The notes below the pieces were generated by a model. The model was given only the letters and a program-made list of their open reading frames with translations, searched no databases and was not told where the DNA came from. From Streptomyces zhaozhouensis (GTDB lineage Bacteria > Actinomycetota > Actinomycetes > Streptomycetales > Streptomycetaceae): a DNA stretch of 64,000 nucleotides. The stretch is taken from positions 27,327 through 91,326 of the forward strand of contig NZ_OCNE01000024.1 in assembly GCF_900230195.1 (NCBI RefSeq), written 5' to 3'. Positions 1 to 8,115 of the stretch are shown here, piece by piece (within the stretch, counting starts at the first letter, position 1; each line of letters starts with the position of its first letter). A program made the translations under genes and the position numbers.

Positions 1-266
1 ACGACCTCGGCTCGGTGATGCTGGAGGAGAACGTGGTCTCCTCGGCGGGCGCGAGGCACCGCTCGAACCGGATGGAGCTGATCCGGCTGATCCGCGACGC
101 GGGCCGGGTGCCGGCGCAGCGGGCGACGACGTACGAGCACCTGGTGGTGCACGAGGACCCGGCCCGGGACCCGGTGGACGACCGGGTGGTCTCCCACCTG
201 TCCTCCACCGCGATCGACGGCGGCACGGCCCACCCGGAGCTGCGGCTGGTGGACGCGGAGTCGTAG
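1..266 (+). CDS. mqnC: Dehypoxanthine futalosine cyclase MqnC, C-terminal part
   Basis: This is the last 87 residues of a protein that begins before the window; the frame is open from base 3 and ends in TAG at 264-266. The segment EENVVSSAGARHRSNRMEL and the later RVPAQRATTYEHL match the C-terminus of MqnC, a radical-SAM enzyme that cyclises dehypoxanthine futalosine in the futalosine route to menaquinone. The radical-SAM cysteine cluster would lie upstream and cannot be checked. Two more enzymes of the same pathway, mqnB and mqnD, lie at the other end of the window, so the pathway is split between loci. No strong terminator follows the stop; the next 220 bases hold a repeat. Confidence 0.85.
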   Translation, partial: DLGSVMLEENVVSSAGARHRSNRMELIRLIRDAGRVPAQRATTYEHLVVHEDPARDPVDDRVVSHLSSTAIDGGTAHPELRLVDAES

Positions 267-338
267 GTCGCCTCGCCGCGACGACGGTCCCCGGCCGGAT
301 GGGGCGGGCTGTCGTCCCCGCCCCGGTGTCCGGTTGTC

Positions 339-400
339 CGCGCGGTGCCCCGCGCCCCTGTTCAGCCGGTGGGCGGCTTGGGGACGCGGGGAACCGCGCG
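339..400. repeat. GC-rich intergenic inverted repeat (dispersed family)
   Basis: Two 16-base arms (339-354 and 385-400) are inverted copies with a single mismatch and could form a strong hairpin. The arms contain the CGCGGGGAA core that recurs in non-coding gaps throughout this window. The surrounding gap from mqnC to the next gene (267-485) shows no credible gene. It may act as a terminator between these convergent genes. Confidence 0.6.
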
Positions 401-485
401 AATGCTGGGTGGCGGGCCGCAGTCGGCTACTCACGTGCGTGGCTTGGGCGGGGTGTCGTCCCCGCCCCCGGGAGGGGCTCTCCCG

Positions 486-974
486 TCAGGGGGCCGTCGT
501 GAGGAGTTCGCCCAGCGCCTCGTGGAAGGCGCGGGCGCTCGCGGCGTCGGCGGGATTGTCGAAGCCCAGCAGCGGGAGGTTCACCTCCGCGGCCGAGATC
601 GTGTCGTCCTGGCTGGCGTTCCAGCGGACGATCTCCGCCAGCGCGCGGGAGGCGGCGTAGCCGGCCGGGCTGATCCGGCGGTAGTCGGGGTGGATGCGGG
701 CCACCCGGTCCTCGCCGAGCACCATCGGGCGGGTCGGCGGCACCACCAGGTACTTGGGCCAGTCGTCCTCGTGCGTGTTCTCGATGATCTGCGCGCGGTC
801 CCAACGCGGGCGCCCGCCCAGCCGGGGGAAGGCGTGGACCCCGGACACCACCATCGCGTCCACCGGGACCGGCGAACGCGGTCCCAGGTGGATGATCACC
901 CCGGGGGCGTCGACGCGTGCCCGTCGCCAGGTGTCGAGCGTCGCCGCCTTCCGTGAGGTGATGACGATCTGCAT
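486..974 (-). CDS. Conserved hypothetical protein, 162 aa
   Basis: The product is not recognised. The ATG at 974 begins MQIVITSRKAATLDTWRRAR; an upstream in-frame start at 1052 would add a poorly conserved-looking 26-residue leader, so the shorter form is preferred. The protein is soluble, with no signal or membrane segment. A central stretch (VVSGVHAFPRLGG) and a C-terminal part (NLPLLGFDNPADAASARAFH) have the look of an alpha/beta fold, perhaps macro-domain-like, but that is only an impression. It is convergent with mqnC and lies downstream of terD on the same strand, separated from it by a terminator. Confidence 0.6.
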   Translation of the reverse strand: MQIVITSRKAATLDTWRRARVDAPGVIIHLGPRSPVPVDAMVVSGVHAFPRLGGRPRWDRAQIIENTHEDDWPKYLVVPPTRPMVLGEDRVARIHPDYRRISPAGYAASRALAEIVRWNASQDDTISAAEVNLPLLGFDNPADAASARAFHEALGELLTTAP

Positions 975-1113
975 GGGGCCATACCCTTCAGTACGGCGTG
1001 GGGGAAGGCAAGTCCCCATGCCGTGCGGGCACAAGGCGTCGGTGGCGTTCATGCCGCGTGCCCGGGGCGGCAGTTGGAATCGCGACCCTGAGTGAGGTTC
1101 CCGCCAGAACGAC

Positions 1114-1151
1114 GGCGGCCCCCGGACGGGTCGAACCGTCCGGGGGCCGCC
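1114..1151. terminator. Perfect 16-bp stem-loop terminator
   Basis: A perfect 16-base inverted repeat (1114-1129 pairing with 1136-1151) has a six-base loop. It lies 25 bases past the stop codon of terD on the minus strand. Streptomyces terminators often lack a T-run, as here. Confidence 0.75.
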
Positions 1152-1175
1152 TCAGGCATCAGCCTCGGGGATACC

Positions 1176-1751
1176 TCAGATGTTGACGCCGAAGTCCTGG
1201 GCGATGCCGGCCAGGCCGGAGGCGTAGCCCTGGCCGACGGCGCGGAACTTCCAGTCGGCGCCGCTGCGGTACAGCTCACCGAAGACCATGGCGGTCTCGG
1301 TGGAGGCGTCCTCGGTCAGGTCGTAACGAGCCAGCTCGTTGTCGTCGGCCTGGTTGATCACCCGGATGAACGCGTTCCGCACCTGGCCGAAGTTCTGGCC
1401 GCGGTTGTCGGCGTCGTGGATCGAGACCGGGAAGACGATCTTGTCGACCTCCGGCGGCAGGCCCGCCAGGCCGACCTTGATCTGCTCGTCGTCGCCCTCG
1501 CCCTCACCGGTGAGGTTGTCACCGGTGTGCTGGATGGTGCCGTCGGGGGTGGCGAGGTTGTTGTAGAAGATGAAGTGCTGGTCCGAGACGATCTTGCCGG
1601 AGCTGTCCACCGCGAGGGCGCTGGCGTCCAGGTCGAAGTCGGTACCGGTGGTGGTGCGGACGTCCCAGCCCAGGCCGACGGTGACCGCGGTCAGTCCTGG
1701 AGCCTCCTTGCTCAGCGAGACGTTGCCGCCCTTGGACAGGCTCACACCCAT
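1176..1751 (-). CDS. terD: TerD-family calcium-binding stress protein
   Basis: The 191-residue product matches the full length of the TerD family, which is linked to tellurite and stress resistance and, in streptomycetes, to differentiation. It starts MGVSLSKGGNVSLSKEAPG and carries the conserved TGTDFDLDASALAV and FYNNLATPDG stretches. Acidic residues around FDLDAS and DGTIQHTGDN correspond to the calcium-binding loops of this fold. The ATG at 1751 follows an AGGGGA ribosome-binding site. The gene stands alone with its own terminator. Streptomycetes usually carry several terD paralogues, so the symbol denotes the family. Confidence 0.92.
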   Translation of the reverse strand: MGVSLSKGGNVSLSKEAPGLTAVTVGLGWDVRTTTGTDFDLDASALAVDSSGKIVSDQHFIFYNNLATPDGTIQHTGDNLTGEGEGDDEQIKVGLAGLPPEVDKIVFPVSIHDADNRGQNFGQVRNAFIRVINQADDNELARYDLTEDASTETAMVFGELYRSGADWKFRAVGQGYASGLAGIAQDFGVNI

Positions 1752-1933
1752 GGAGAAATCCCCTTAGTCCGGATCGTTCTGGTCTTCTTTGCGAAGACGT
1801 TACTCTCACTGACCTCAACGATGTCAGCCGAGGCCAGGTTCCACGGCGGGGGCGCGGAAAACTCAGGGAAAAGTGCGGGTTTCCCGCCCCGGGGCGGGAA
1901 ACCGTGGTGCGCGTCGGCGGCGGAGGCGGGACC

Positions 1934-2377
1934 ATGGCACACATGTCCGGTTCCTATCCCATCCGCGGCGCGGTCCACGTGCCCGAGTCGGAGCTGCGCT
2001 GGCGGTTCTCGCGTTCCTCGGGGCCGGGCGGCCAGCACGTCAACACCTCCGACACCCAGGCCGAGTTGCGCTTCGACCTGGCCGCCACCACGGCCCTGCC
2101 CGGGGTGTGGAAGGAGCGCGCCCTGGAGCGGCTCTCCGGCCGGCTGACCGAGGGCGGGGTGCTGGTGGTCCGCGCCAGCGAGCACCGTTCGCAGTGGCGC
2201 AACCGGGAGGCGGCGGCCCGGCGGCTGGCCGACCTGCTGGCCGAGGCCACCGCGCCGCCGGCCAGGCCGCGCCGCCCGAAGAAGAAGCCGCGCTCGCTGG
2301 TGGAGCGGCGGCTGCGGGAGAAGCGTCACCGTTCCGAGGTGAAGAAGGGGCGCTCGGGTCGCGCGGGTTGGGACTGA
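1934..2377 (+). CDS. arfB: Peptidyl-tRNA hydrolase ArfB (class-I release-factor family)
   Basis: The protein carries the release-factor catalytic signature GPGGQHVNTSDTQAEL near residue 30, where the GGQ tripeptide drives peptidyl-tRNA hydrolysis. It ends in a lysine/arginine-rich tail (KKKPRSLVERRLREKRHR and beyond), the part that enters the mRNA channel of stalled ribosomes in ArfB. The 147-residue length and lack of a codon-recognition domain distinguish it from RF1/RF2. The ATG at 1934 is seven bases after a GGAGG site; the next ATG at 1943 is possible. It is divergent from terD and convergent with the flavin reductase 19 bases downstream. Confidence 0.9.
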   Translation: MAHMSGSYPIRGAVHVPESELRWRFSRSSGPGGQHVNTSDTQAELRFDLAATTALPGVWKERALERLSGRLTEGGVLVVRASEHRSQWRNREAAARRLADLLAEATAPPARPRRPKKKPRSLVERRLREKRHRSEVKKGRSGRAGWD

Positions 2378-2396
2378 GCGCTACCGCTCGTCCCGC

Positions 2397-2996
2397 TCAG
2401 CCCAGCCGCCGGTAGTCCCCCCGGTAGTACAGCAGCGGCCCGCCCGCCTCGGGGGCGAGGGCGGTGCGCAGCACCCGTCCGATGACCAGCGTGTGGTCAC
2501 CCGCCTCGACCCGGCTCTCCGTCTCGCACTCCAGCGCCGCGAGCGCGCCCTCGACGAGCGGCGCCCCGGACAACTCGCCGAGCGTGTGCGGCACCTCGCG
2601 GAAGAGCAGCCGGTCGCTGAGGCGCCCGCGCATCGCGAACCGGCCGGCCAGCGGGCGCTGTTCGGCGCCGAGCAGGGAGGCGGCCCACCGGTCGCGCTGC
2701 TCCAGGATCTCGTCCATCCGCGAGCCGCCGCGGACGCTGACCAGCACCAGCGGCGGGTCCAGGGAGACGGAGAGAAACGCCGTGGCCGTCATCCCGGCCG
2801 GCGCGCCCCTCGGGCCGTCGTCCTCGTCGTGCGCCGTGACCAGCACCACGGCGCCCGCCAGCCGGGCCATCGCGCTTCGGAACTCCTCCTCGCCCACCCC
2901 CTCGGGGCGTGCCGGGGGAACGGATTCGGCCGAGCCGGGAGAGCCGGCGGCCGGGGCCGAGGGGGCTGCGTGAGCTGGTCTCGCTGGTTGGGACAC
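2397..2996 (-). CDS. Flavin reductase-like FMN-binding protein
   Basis: The 199-residue product looks like the flavin reductase domain family (split-barrel FMN-binding): FRSAMARLAGAVVLVTA, then GMTATAFLSVSLDPPLVLVSV, and a C-terminal LLYYRGDYRRLG. Such proteins supply reduced FMN to monooxygenases or act as small oxidoreductases. The first 35 residues are alanine/proline-rich and probably disordered. The start is GTG at 2996; a TAGCGT hexamer lies six bases upstream in place of a ribosome-binding site, suggesting a leaderless mRNA. No partner monooxygenase is adjacent. Confidence 0.85.
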   Translation of the reverse strand: MSQPARPAHAAPSAPAAGSPGSAESVPPARPEGVGEEEFRSAMARLAGAVVLVTAHDEDDGPRGAPAGMTATAFLSVSLDPPLVLVSVRGGSRMDEILEQRDRWAASLLGAEQRPLAGRFAMRGRLSDRLLFREVPHTLGELSGAPLVEGALAALECETESRVEAGDHTLVIGRVLRTALAPEAGGPLLYYRGDYRRLG

Positions 2997-3128
2997 AACG
3001 GCACGCTAGCCGCCCGCGAGAGGGAAACGCATCGGGCCACGGAACCAGGGCTTTGTCCCGACTCGTCCTACAACCCGCGATCGACCCTGTCCGCACTGTG
3101 ACATGGGCCACAGTAGGCTACTAATCGC

Positions 3129-3141
3129 TGACCCTGTGTAC
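3129..3141. promoter_or_regulatory. Candidate BldD box upstream of cdgB
   Basis: The 13 bases TGACCCTGTGTAC match the BldD consensus TNACNCWGNGTNA at all but the last position. They lie 66 bases upstream of the cdgB start. BldD, the c-di-GMP-responsive developmental repressor, is known to target cdgB in Streptomyces. The box is seen in the sequence; binding is inferred. Confidence 0.65.
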
Positions 3142-3206
3142 CTAGTGAACAGCTCCCTGTGATTCAGTGGCCTCTATATCTGCACGTGCATTCACCCGGG
3201 GGAGTG

Positions 3207-4841
3207 ATGGAAACGGAGACGGAGCCCTATGTGCGCCTCGCTTCGCTGCGGGAGTTGCACCAGGTCGTCGCCCAGCTCAACACGGCCCGCAGCATGGCGG
3301 ACACCCTCCAGACCGTCGCCGACGGCAGCGTGAACGCGCTCGGCTTCGAGCTGGCCTCGGTCAACGTCGTCAGACCCGACGGTGACCTGCTCGTGGCCGC
3401 CGTCGCCGGCGCCGACCAGGTGGAGGTCGACAAGGCCGAGGCCGCCATCGCCGGCCGCACCGGCTCCCGCGCCTCCTGGGAGCGCCGGCTGGCCATGGGG
3501 GAGCGCTGGGGAGAGCTGCGTTTCATCCCCTACACCGAGGGCTGGGTCCTCGACCACGACGACGTCCCCCAGTGGCACACCACCGGCCCGGCGCCCCGTT
3601 TCCCCGACGAGTGGCACCCGATGGACCGGCTCTTCGCGCCGATGTACGCCTCGGACGGCGAGCTGCTGGCCGTCCTGGAGGTCGACAAGCCGCGCAACGG
3701 CCGCCGCCCCGGCCCCTGGGGCTGCGAGGCCCTCCAGCTCTACGCCTCGCAGGCCGCCATCGCCATCAGCAACGCCAGGCTGCGCGGCAACATGCAGCGC
3801 GCGCTCGTCCGCCTGGAACGCGAGCAGGAGGCGCTGCGCGCCAGCGAGGAGAGCTTCCGGCAGGCGTTCGAGTACGCGCCCAGCGGGATGGCCATCGCCG
3901 AGGTCGGCGGCGACAGCGACGGGCGGCTGCTGCGGGTCAACGACGCGCTCTGCCGGCTGCTCGGCCGCACCGTCGCCGTGCTGCGCCGCTACAGCTTCGC
4001 CGACCTGGTCCACCCCGAGGACATGGGCACGCTGCTGCGCACCGCCAACGACGGCGGCCGGGCCGAGCTGCGACTGGCCCGCAAGGACGGCAGCTACCTC
4101 TGGGTCAGCCTGCGGAACTCGGTGGTCGCCGACCCGGCGGCCGGGCCGCAGGTGCAGCTGACCCACGTCGAGGACATCGAGGAACGCAAGCGCCACGAGC
4201 TGGCGCTCGCGCACCGCGCCAGCCACGACGCGCTCACCGGCCTGCCCAACAGCGCGGAGCTGCGCGCCCGCCTCGGCTCCCGGATCTGCGCCAACCCGCC
4301 GGAGTCCCGCCGCCCCTACCCGGCGCCCACGCAGGAGGCGCTGGGCGCCGCGGCGTTCGACGCGTTCGGGACCGGCGTCCACCGGCCGCACGCGTTCGAC
4401 CACCACGAGCACGTGCTCCAGCCGGACGCCCCCGGGGGCGACGGCAAGGGGCTGGCGGTGCTCTTCTGCGACCTGGACGGCTTCAAGGCGATCAACGACA
4501 GGTTCGGGCACGTGTGCGGCGACGCGGTGCTGGTCGAGGTCGCGCGCCGGCTGGAGCAGGGCGTGCGGGACAACGACACGGTGGCGCGGCTCGGCGGCGA
4601 CGAGTTCGTGGTCCTCGCGGAGGGGCTCGGCCCGCGCGACGCCGCCGACCTGGCGGTGCGGCTGCGCAACGCGATCGTGCCGGCGATCCGGGTGGAGGGG
4701 CGCTCGGTGCGGGTGGGCGGCAGCTTCGGCATCGGCTGGGCGGCGTGCGGGATGACGACGGAGGAGATCCTGGAGTCGGCCGACCAGCGGATGTACGTCG
4801 AGAAGCGGTCCCGCGCGCAGGGGCGCCGCCGGGCGGGGTGA
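3207..4841 (+). CDS. cdgB: Diguanylate cyclase CdgB (GAF-PAS-GGDEF)
   Basis: A 544-residue cytosolic c-di-GMP synthase. An N-terminal GAF-like domain (roughly 10-190) is followed by a short coiled segment, a PAS/PAC domain (roughly 220-330) and a GGDEF domain (roughly 345-540). The intact GGDEF motif lies at about residues 463-467. RDND five residues before it fits the RxxD inhibitory product-binding site. An insertion of about 75 residues separates DALTGLPN from LFCDLDGFK within the GGDEF domain, longer than usual. The architecture is that of Streptomyces CdgB, which controls aerial development through BldD. The ATG at 3207 follows a GGGGGAG site. A BldD-like box upstream suggests feedback control. 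Confidence 0.93.
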   Translation: METETEPYVRLASLRELHQVVAQLNTARSMADTLQTVADGSVNALGFELASVNVVRPDGDLLVAAVAGADQVEVDKAEAAIAGRTGSRASWERRLAMGERWGELRFIPYTEGWVLDHDDVPQWHTTGPAPRFPDEWHPMDRLFAPMYASDGELLAVLEVDKPRNGRRPGPWGCEALQLYASQAAIAISNARLRGNMQRALVRLEREQEALRASEESFRQAFEYAPSGMAIAEVGGDSDGRLLRVNDALCRLLGRTVAVLRRYSFADLVHPEDMGTLLRTANDGGRAELRLARKDGSYLWVSLRNSVVADPAAGPQVQLTHVEDIEERKRHELALAHRASHDALTGLPNSAELRARLGSRICANPPESRRPYPAPTQEALGAAAFDAFGTGVHRPHAFDHHEHVLQPDAPGGDGKGLAVLFCDLDGFKAINDRFGHVCGDAVLVEVARRLEQGVRDNDTVARLGGDEFVVLAEGLGPRDAADLAVRLRNAIVPAIRVEGRSVRVGGSFGIGWAACGMTTEEILESADQRMYVEKRSRAQGRRRAG

Positions 4842-5094
4842 CCTCCGGTCCGGCAGCGGCTCGACCATGGTCCGGTGCCGGCAAGGCGGGTGGTCGTCCT
4901 CGGCTCGGTGTGGGGTCGCTCGCGCCGTTCCCCGCGCCCCTTGTGGGGGTCGGCGTTCGCGGTCGGGCGCACCCCGTGGGGCCGGTGTGGCGCAGGCAAG
5001 GCGGGTTGGCTCGGGGGGTCCCCCGAACGGGGTAGGCTCGCGCCCAGACACATGGGGTGGGACATGTGGTACCGCAACGAAGGAGCGGCAGTCG
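4842..5094. repeat. Non-coding gap with one copy of the dispersed GC-rich repeat
   Basis: This 253-base gap between cdgB and the next gene contains a copy of the TTCCCCGCGCCCC core at about 4927-4942. The same phrases (GGTGGTCGTCCTCGGCTCGG) reappear near 51.35 and 51.47 kb. No credible gene is seen. Confidence 0.5.
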
Positions 5095-5994
5095 ATGAGC
5101 GCGGGGAACAGCGGCCAGGGCACGCCCGACGGGGGCGACGACCCCTTCGGGTACCTCTATCGCCCGGAGGCCGGCCAGGCTCCGCCGCCGTCGACGCCTC
5201 GGCAGCCCTCGTACAACCAGGTGCGCCCGGTGGGGGAGCGCACGTTCGGCGGGCAGCAGGGCTACCGGCAGCAGCACTCCCCGGACGCCAGGTACGCGGC
5301 CCCCGAGACCCAGCCGGGCGGCGGTGACGGCTACGGCGGTCCGCCGTCCGACCGGCGCAGGGGACAGCAGGACAACCGCCGCAACGGCCTGCTGATCGGC
5401 GCTATCGCCGTCGTGCTGGCCGTGGTCGTCGGCGTGGGCGCCGCCATCTTCTTCAGCAGCGGGGGCGACGACGACGAGGCCGGCGGCGGGGAGACCCAGG
5501 AGCCGACCGGCGGCCCGGACGACGGCGAGGGCGACACCGGCGAGGAGGAGGAGCCCCCGGAGGAGCCGGAGCCCGACGGCCTGCCGGTCGCGGACGTGAC
5601 CCAGCTGCCGCTGGGCGGCAACGCCGCGCTGGAGGCGAACTTCGAGGGCGCCAGGTCCGAATCCGGCTCCTACATCGCACTCATGGACCGCCAGGGCTCC
5701 TCGATCACCTGGACGTTCGACTTCCAGGGCGATCCGGGCGCCTACCGGCTCTATGTCGGCTACTCGGTGGTCAGCGACGATCAGACCATGGCCTTCTCGG
5801 TCAATGGCACGCCCCGCGAGGACCCGGTCAAGCTCAAGGACTGGAACGAGAACAGCGACGACTGGGAAGACAGCTGGGTCAGCACCTACAACCTGGTCGA
5901 GGTCACCGAGGGCGAGAACACGATCCAGCTGACCTGCCCGGACTCCTGCGACGTGGCGATCGACCAGATCTACCTCAGCGAGGACGCGGGCTGA
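5095..5994 (+). CDS. Membrane-anchored protein with extracellular CBM-like beta-sandwich domain
   Basis: Residues 1-95 are Gly/Pro/Gln-rich and probably cytoplasmic. A single membrane helix (about 98-120) follows, then a very acidic linker (about 122-162) and a C-terminal domain (about 165-299). That domain resembles a carbohydrate-binding module of the CBM6/35 type: SYIALMDRQGSSITWTFDF, GAYRLYVGYS and a closing IDQIYL. It has no catalytic motif. The ATG at 5095 has an AAGGAG site nine bases upstream; longer in-frame starts would run through the repeat-containing gap. Its 3' end overlaps the convergent aldolase gene by 20 bases. A role in cell-surface polysaccharide binding is inference. Confidence 0.75.
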   Translation: MSAGNSGQGTPDGGDDPFGYLYRPEAGQAPPPSTPRQPSYNQVRPVGERTFGGQQGYRQQHSPDARYAAPETQPGGGDGYGGPPSDRRRGQQDNRRNGLLIGAIAVVLAVVVGVGAAIFFSSGGDDDEAGGGETQEPTGGPDDGEGDTGEEEEPPEEPEPDGLPVADVTQLPLGGNAALEANFEGARSESGSYIALMDRQGSSITWTFDFQGDPGAYRLYVGYSVVSDDQTMAFSVNGTPREDPVKLKDWNENSDDWEDSWVSTYNLVEVTEGENTIQLTCPDSCDVAIDQIYLSEDAG

Positions 5995-6889
5995 TCCCGT
6001 CCGCCGGCAGGGCGCGCGCCGACGGGACGGCCGGCGCGGCGCCGTGCAGCACCGCGAGCAGCCGCGCCACCGTCTCGGTCATCGCCGTTCGCCCGTCGGC
6101 CAGATAGCGTCGCGGGTCGACCAGACCCGGTTCGTCGACGAGCCGTTGGCGCACCGCTCCGGTCAGTGCCACGTTCAGCGCGGTGCCGACGTTGATCTTC
6201 GTCATCCCGGACCGCACCGCCGCCCGCAACTCCTCGTCCGGGACGCCGGACGAGCCGTGCAGCACCAGCGGAACCCCGACCGCCGCTCGCAGCTCGGCGA
6301 TCAGCGGCTGGTCGAGGGCGGCCTCCCGGACGGTCATGGCGTGGCTGCTGCCCACCGCGACCGCCAGCGCGGCCACCCCCGTCGCCGCGACGAACTCCGC
6401 CGCCTCCCCGGGATCGGTGCGCACTCCCGGGGTGTGCGCGTCCCCCGGCTTGCCGCCGATCCGGCCCAGCTCGGCCTCCACCGCCAGCCCGTGCTCCCGC
6501 CCGAAGGCGACGGCGGCGGCGGTGGCCGCCACGTTCTCCTCCGCCGGCAGCGCCGAACCGTCGAACATCACCGAGCCGAAGCCGGCCTCGGGCGCCTCCC
6601 GCAGCAGCCGCCGCCCCAGCGGGCCGTCGTCGAGATGGTCCAGGTGCAGCGCCAGCGGCACCGGCGCCGCGTGCGCCAGCGCGGTCAACGCGGCGGCCAG
6701 CGGCGCCAGTTCGCCGCCGTGGTGCGCCACCGCGTTCTGCGACAGCTGGAGCACCGCCGGCACGCCGGCGCGCGCGGCACCGGCGGCGACCGCCTGGGCG
6801 TGCTCCAGGGTGATCACGTTGAACGCGCCCAGCGCGCGCCCGTCCGCGCGCGCCTCCGCGAGCAGCGGCCCCAGCGTGGCGGAGGTCAC
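5975..6889 (-). CDS. Class II fructose/tagatose-bisphosphate aldolase family protein
   Basis: The 304-residue product has the class II aldolase fold (GatY/KbaY/FbaA group): GAFNVITLEHAQAV near the N-terminus, LHLDHL with the zinc-ligand histidine region, SVMFDGS, VEAELGRIGG, LHGSSGVP and the phosphate-binding KINVGT. The preferred start is GTG at 6889, because its GTGA overlaps the nagA stop codon and implies translational coupling. An ATG at 6904 is possible. As third gene of a nagK-nagA unit it probably cleaves a ketohexose bisphosphate from amino-sugar breakdown, tagatose- or fructose-1,6-bisphosphate. Which one cannot be told from sequence. Confidence 0.85.
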   Translation of the reverse strand: MTSATLGPLLAEARADGRALGAFNVITLEHAQAVAAGAARAGVPAVLQLSQNAVAHHGGELAPLAAALTALAHAAPVPLALHLDHLDDGPLGRRLLREAPEAGFGSVMFDGSALPAEENVAATAAAVAFGREHGLAVEAELGRIGGKPGDAHTPGVRTDPGEAAEFVAATGVAALAVAVGSSHAMTVREAALDQPLIAELRAAVGVPLVLHGSSGVPDEELRAAVRSGMTKINVGTALNVALTGAVRQRLVDEPGLVDPRRYLADGRTAMTETVARLLAVLHGAAPAVPSARALPADGISPRPR

Positions 6890-8115
6890 GGGCGCACCAG
6901 CCACTCGCCGCGGCGCAGCACGCCCTCCACCCGGAAGGCGTCGTCCAGCACCACCAGGTCGGCGTGCTTGCCGACCTCGATCGACCCCACCCGGTCGTCG
7001 ACGCCCAACAGCCGCGCCGGCGTCGTCGACAGCGCCCGCACCGCGTCCACCACCGACAGCCCGTCGAGCGTCACCGACCGGCGCAGCGCGCGGTCCAGCG
7101 TCAGCGTGGAGCCGGCGATCGCGCCGGTGCCGGGCGGCGTCCGCTCGTCGGCGATCCGCGCCACCCCGTCGACCACCTCGACGCGCAGCGGCCCCAACGG
7201 ATAGCTGCCGTCGCCCATGCCGGCCGCGCCCATCGCGTCGGTGATCAACGCGACCCGGTCCGCGCCGGCCGAGCGGAACGCCAGCGACAGCACGGAGGGA
7301 TGCAGATGCGTCCCGTCGTTGATCAGCTCGACGGCCACCCGCTCGTCCTCCAGCAGCGCGGCGATCGGCCCCGGCACGCGGTGCGCCAGCGGCGGCATGG
7401 CGTTGAAGAGGTGCGTGGCGACGCTGGCACCCGCGTCGATCGCGCGCCGGGTCACCTCGTAGCTGGCGTCCGTGTGCCCGACGGCGGCCCGCACCCCCAG
7501 GTCGGCCAGCAGCCGCACCGAGGCGAGGCCGCCGGGCCGCTCGGGCGCGAGGGTCACCATCCGGGCGGTGCCCCTGGCCGCGTCGACCAGCTTGCGGACG
7601 TCCGCCGGGTCGGGGTCGCGCAGCAGCGTCGGGTCGTGGGCGCCGCAGCGGTTCTCCGCGATGAACGGGCCCTCGAAGTGCAGCCCCGCCAGCTCGCCCT
7701 GCTCCACCAGCTCGCTGAGCACCCCGGCCTGCGCCGCCAGGTCGTCCAGCGCGCCGGTCACCGTGGAGGCCACCATCGTGGTGGTGCCGTGCGCCCGGTG
7801 GGTCGCGACCACTCGCAGCGCCTCCTCGGCGCTCCCCGCGGAGAACGAGGCACCGCCGCCGCCGTGCACATGGAGGTCGACGAAGCCCGGCACCAGCCAG
7901 CGCCCCCCGAGGTCGACCACGGCGGTCGACTCGGGGTCGCGCGAGGCGCCGTCCACGATCAGCCCGTTCTCGACCGCGACCGCGCCGCCGTCCACCACGC
8001 CGCCGGGCGTCACCACCCGGGCGCCGGTGAGCCGGGTGCGCGCCGCGCGGCCGGTGGGGACGGCGAACGCGGCCGGCTCCGAGGCGGGTCGGGCTGCGTG
8101 GGGGGTCGCGGTCAC
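6886..8115 (-). CDS. nagA: N-acetylglucosamine-6-phosphate deacetylase NagA
   Basis: The 409-residue amidohydrolase removes the acetyl group from GlcNAc-6-phosphate (possibly also GalNAc-6-P). Visible motifs are the metal-binding VDLHVHGGGG, GLHFEGPF, AAVGHTDAS, ATHLFNAMPP and the catalytic-acid region LITDAMGAAGMGDGSYPLG. The GTG start at 8115 overlaps the TGA of the upstream kinase as GTGA, and the gene's own stop overlaps the next start in the same way, so the three genes form a coupled operon. Longer in-frame starts lie inside nagK and are rejected. A DasR-like operator upstream of the operon fits the known DasR control of Streptomyces nagKA. Confidence 0.93.
   Translation of the reverse strand: MTATPHAARPASEPAAFAVPTGRAARTRLTGARVVTPGGVVDGGAVAVENGLIVDGASRDPESTAVVDLGGRWLVPGFVDLHVHGGGGASFSAGSAEEALRVVATHRAHGTTTMVASTVTGALDDLAAQAGVLSELVEQGELAGLHFEGPFIAENRCGAHDPTLLRDPDPADVRKLVDAARGTARMVTLAPERPGGLASVRLLADLGVRAAVGHTDASYEVTRRAIDAGASVATHLFNAMPPLAHRVPGPIAALLEDERVAVELINDGTHLHPSVLSLAFRSAGADRVALITDAMGAAGMGDGSYPLGPLRVEVVDGVARIADERTPPGTGAIAGSTLTLDRALRRSVTLDGLSVVDAVRALSTTPARLLGVDDRVGSIEVGKHADLVVLDDAFRVEGVLRRGEWLVRP

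Noticed and set aside
3192..5123. Long open frame on the minus strand opposite cdgB (about 640 codons)
   Set aside because: It is the antisense of a confident GGDEF protein, low-complexity in Arg/Pro/Ala, and without any family motif. High GC makes such shadow frames common.
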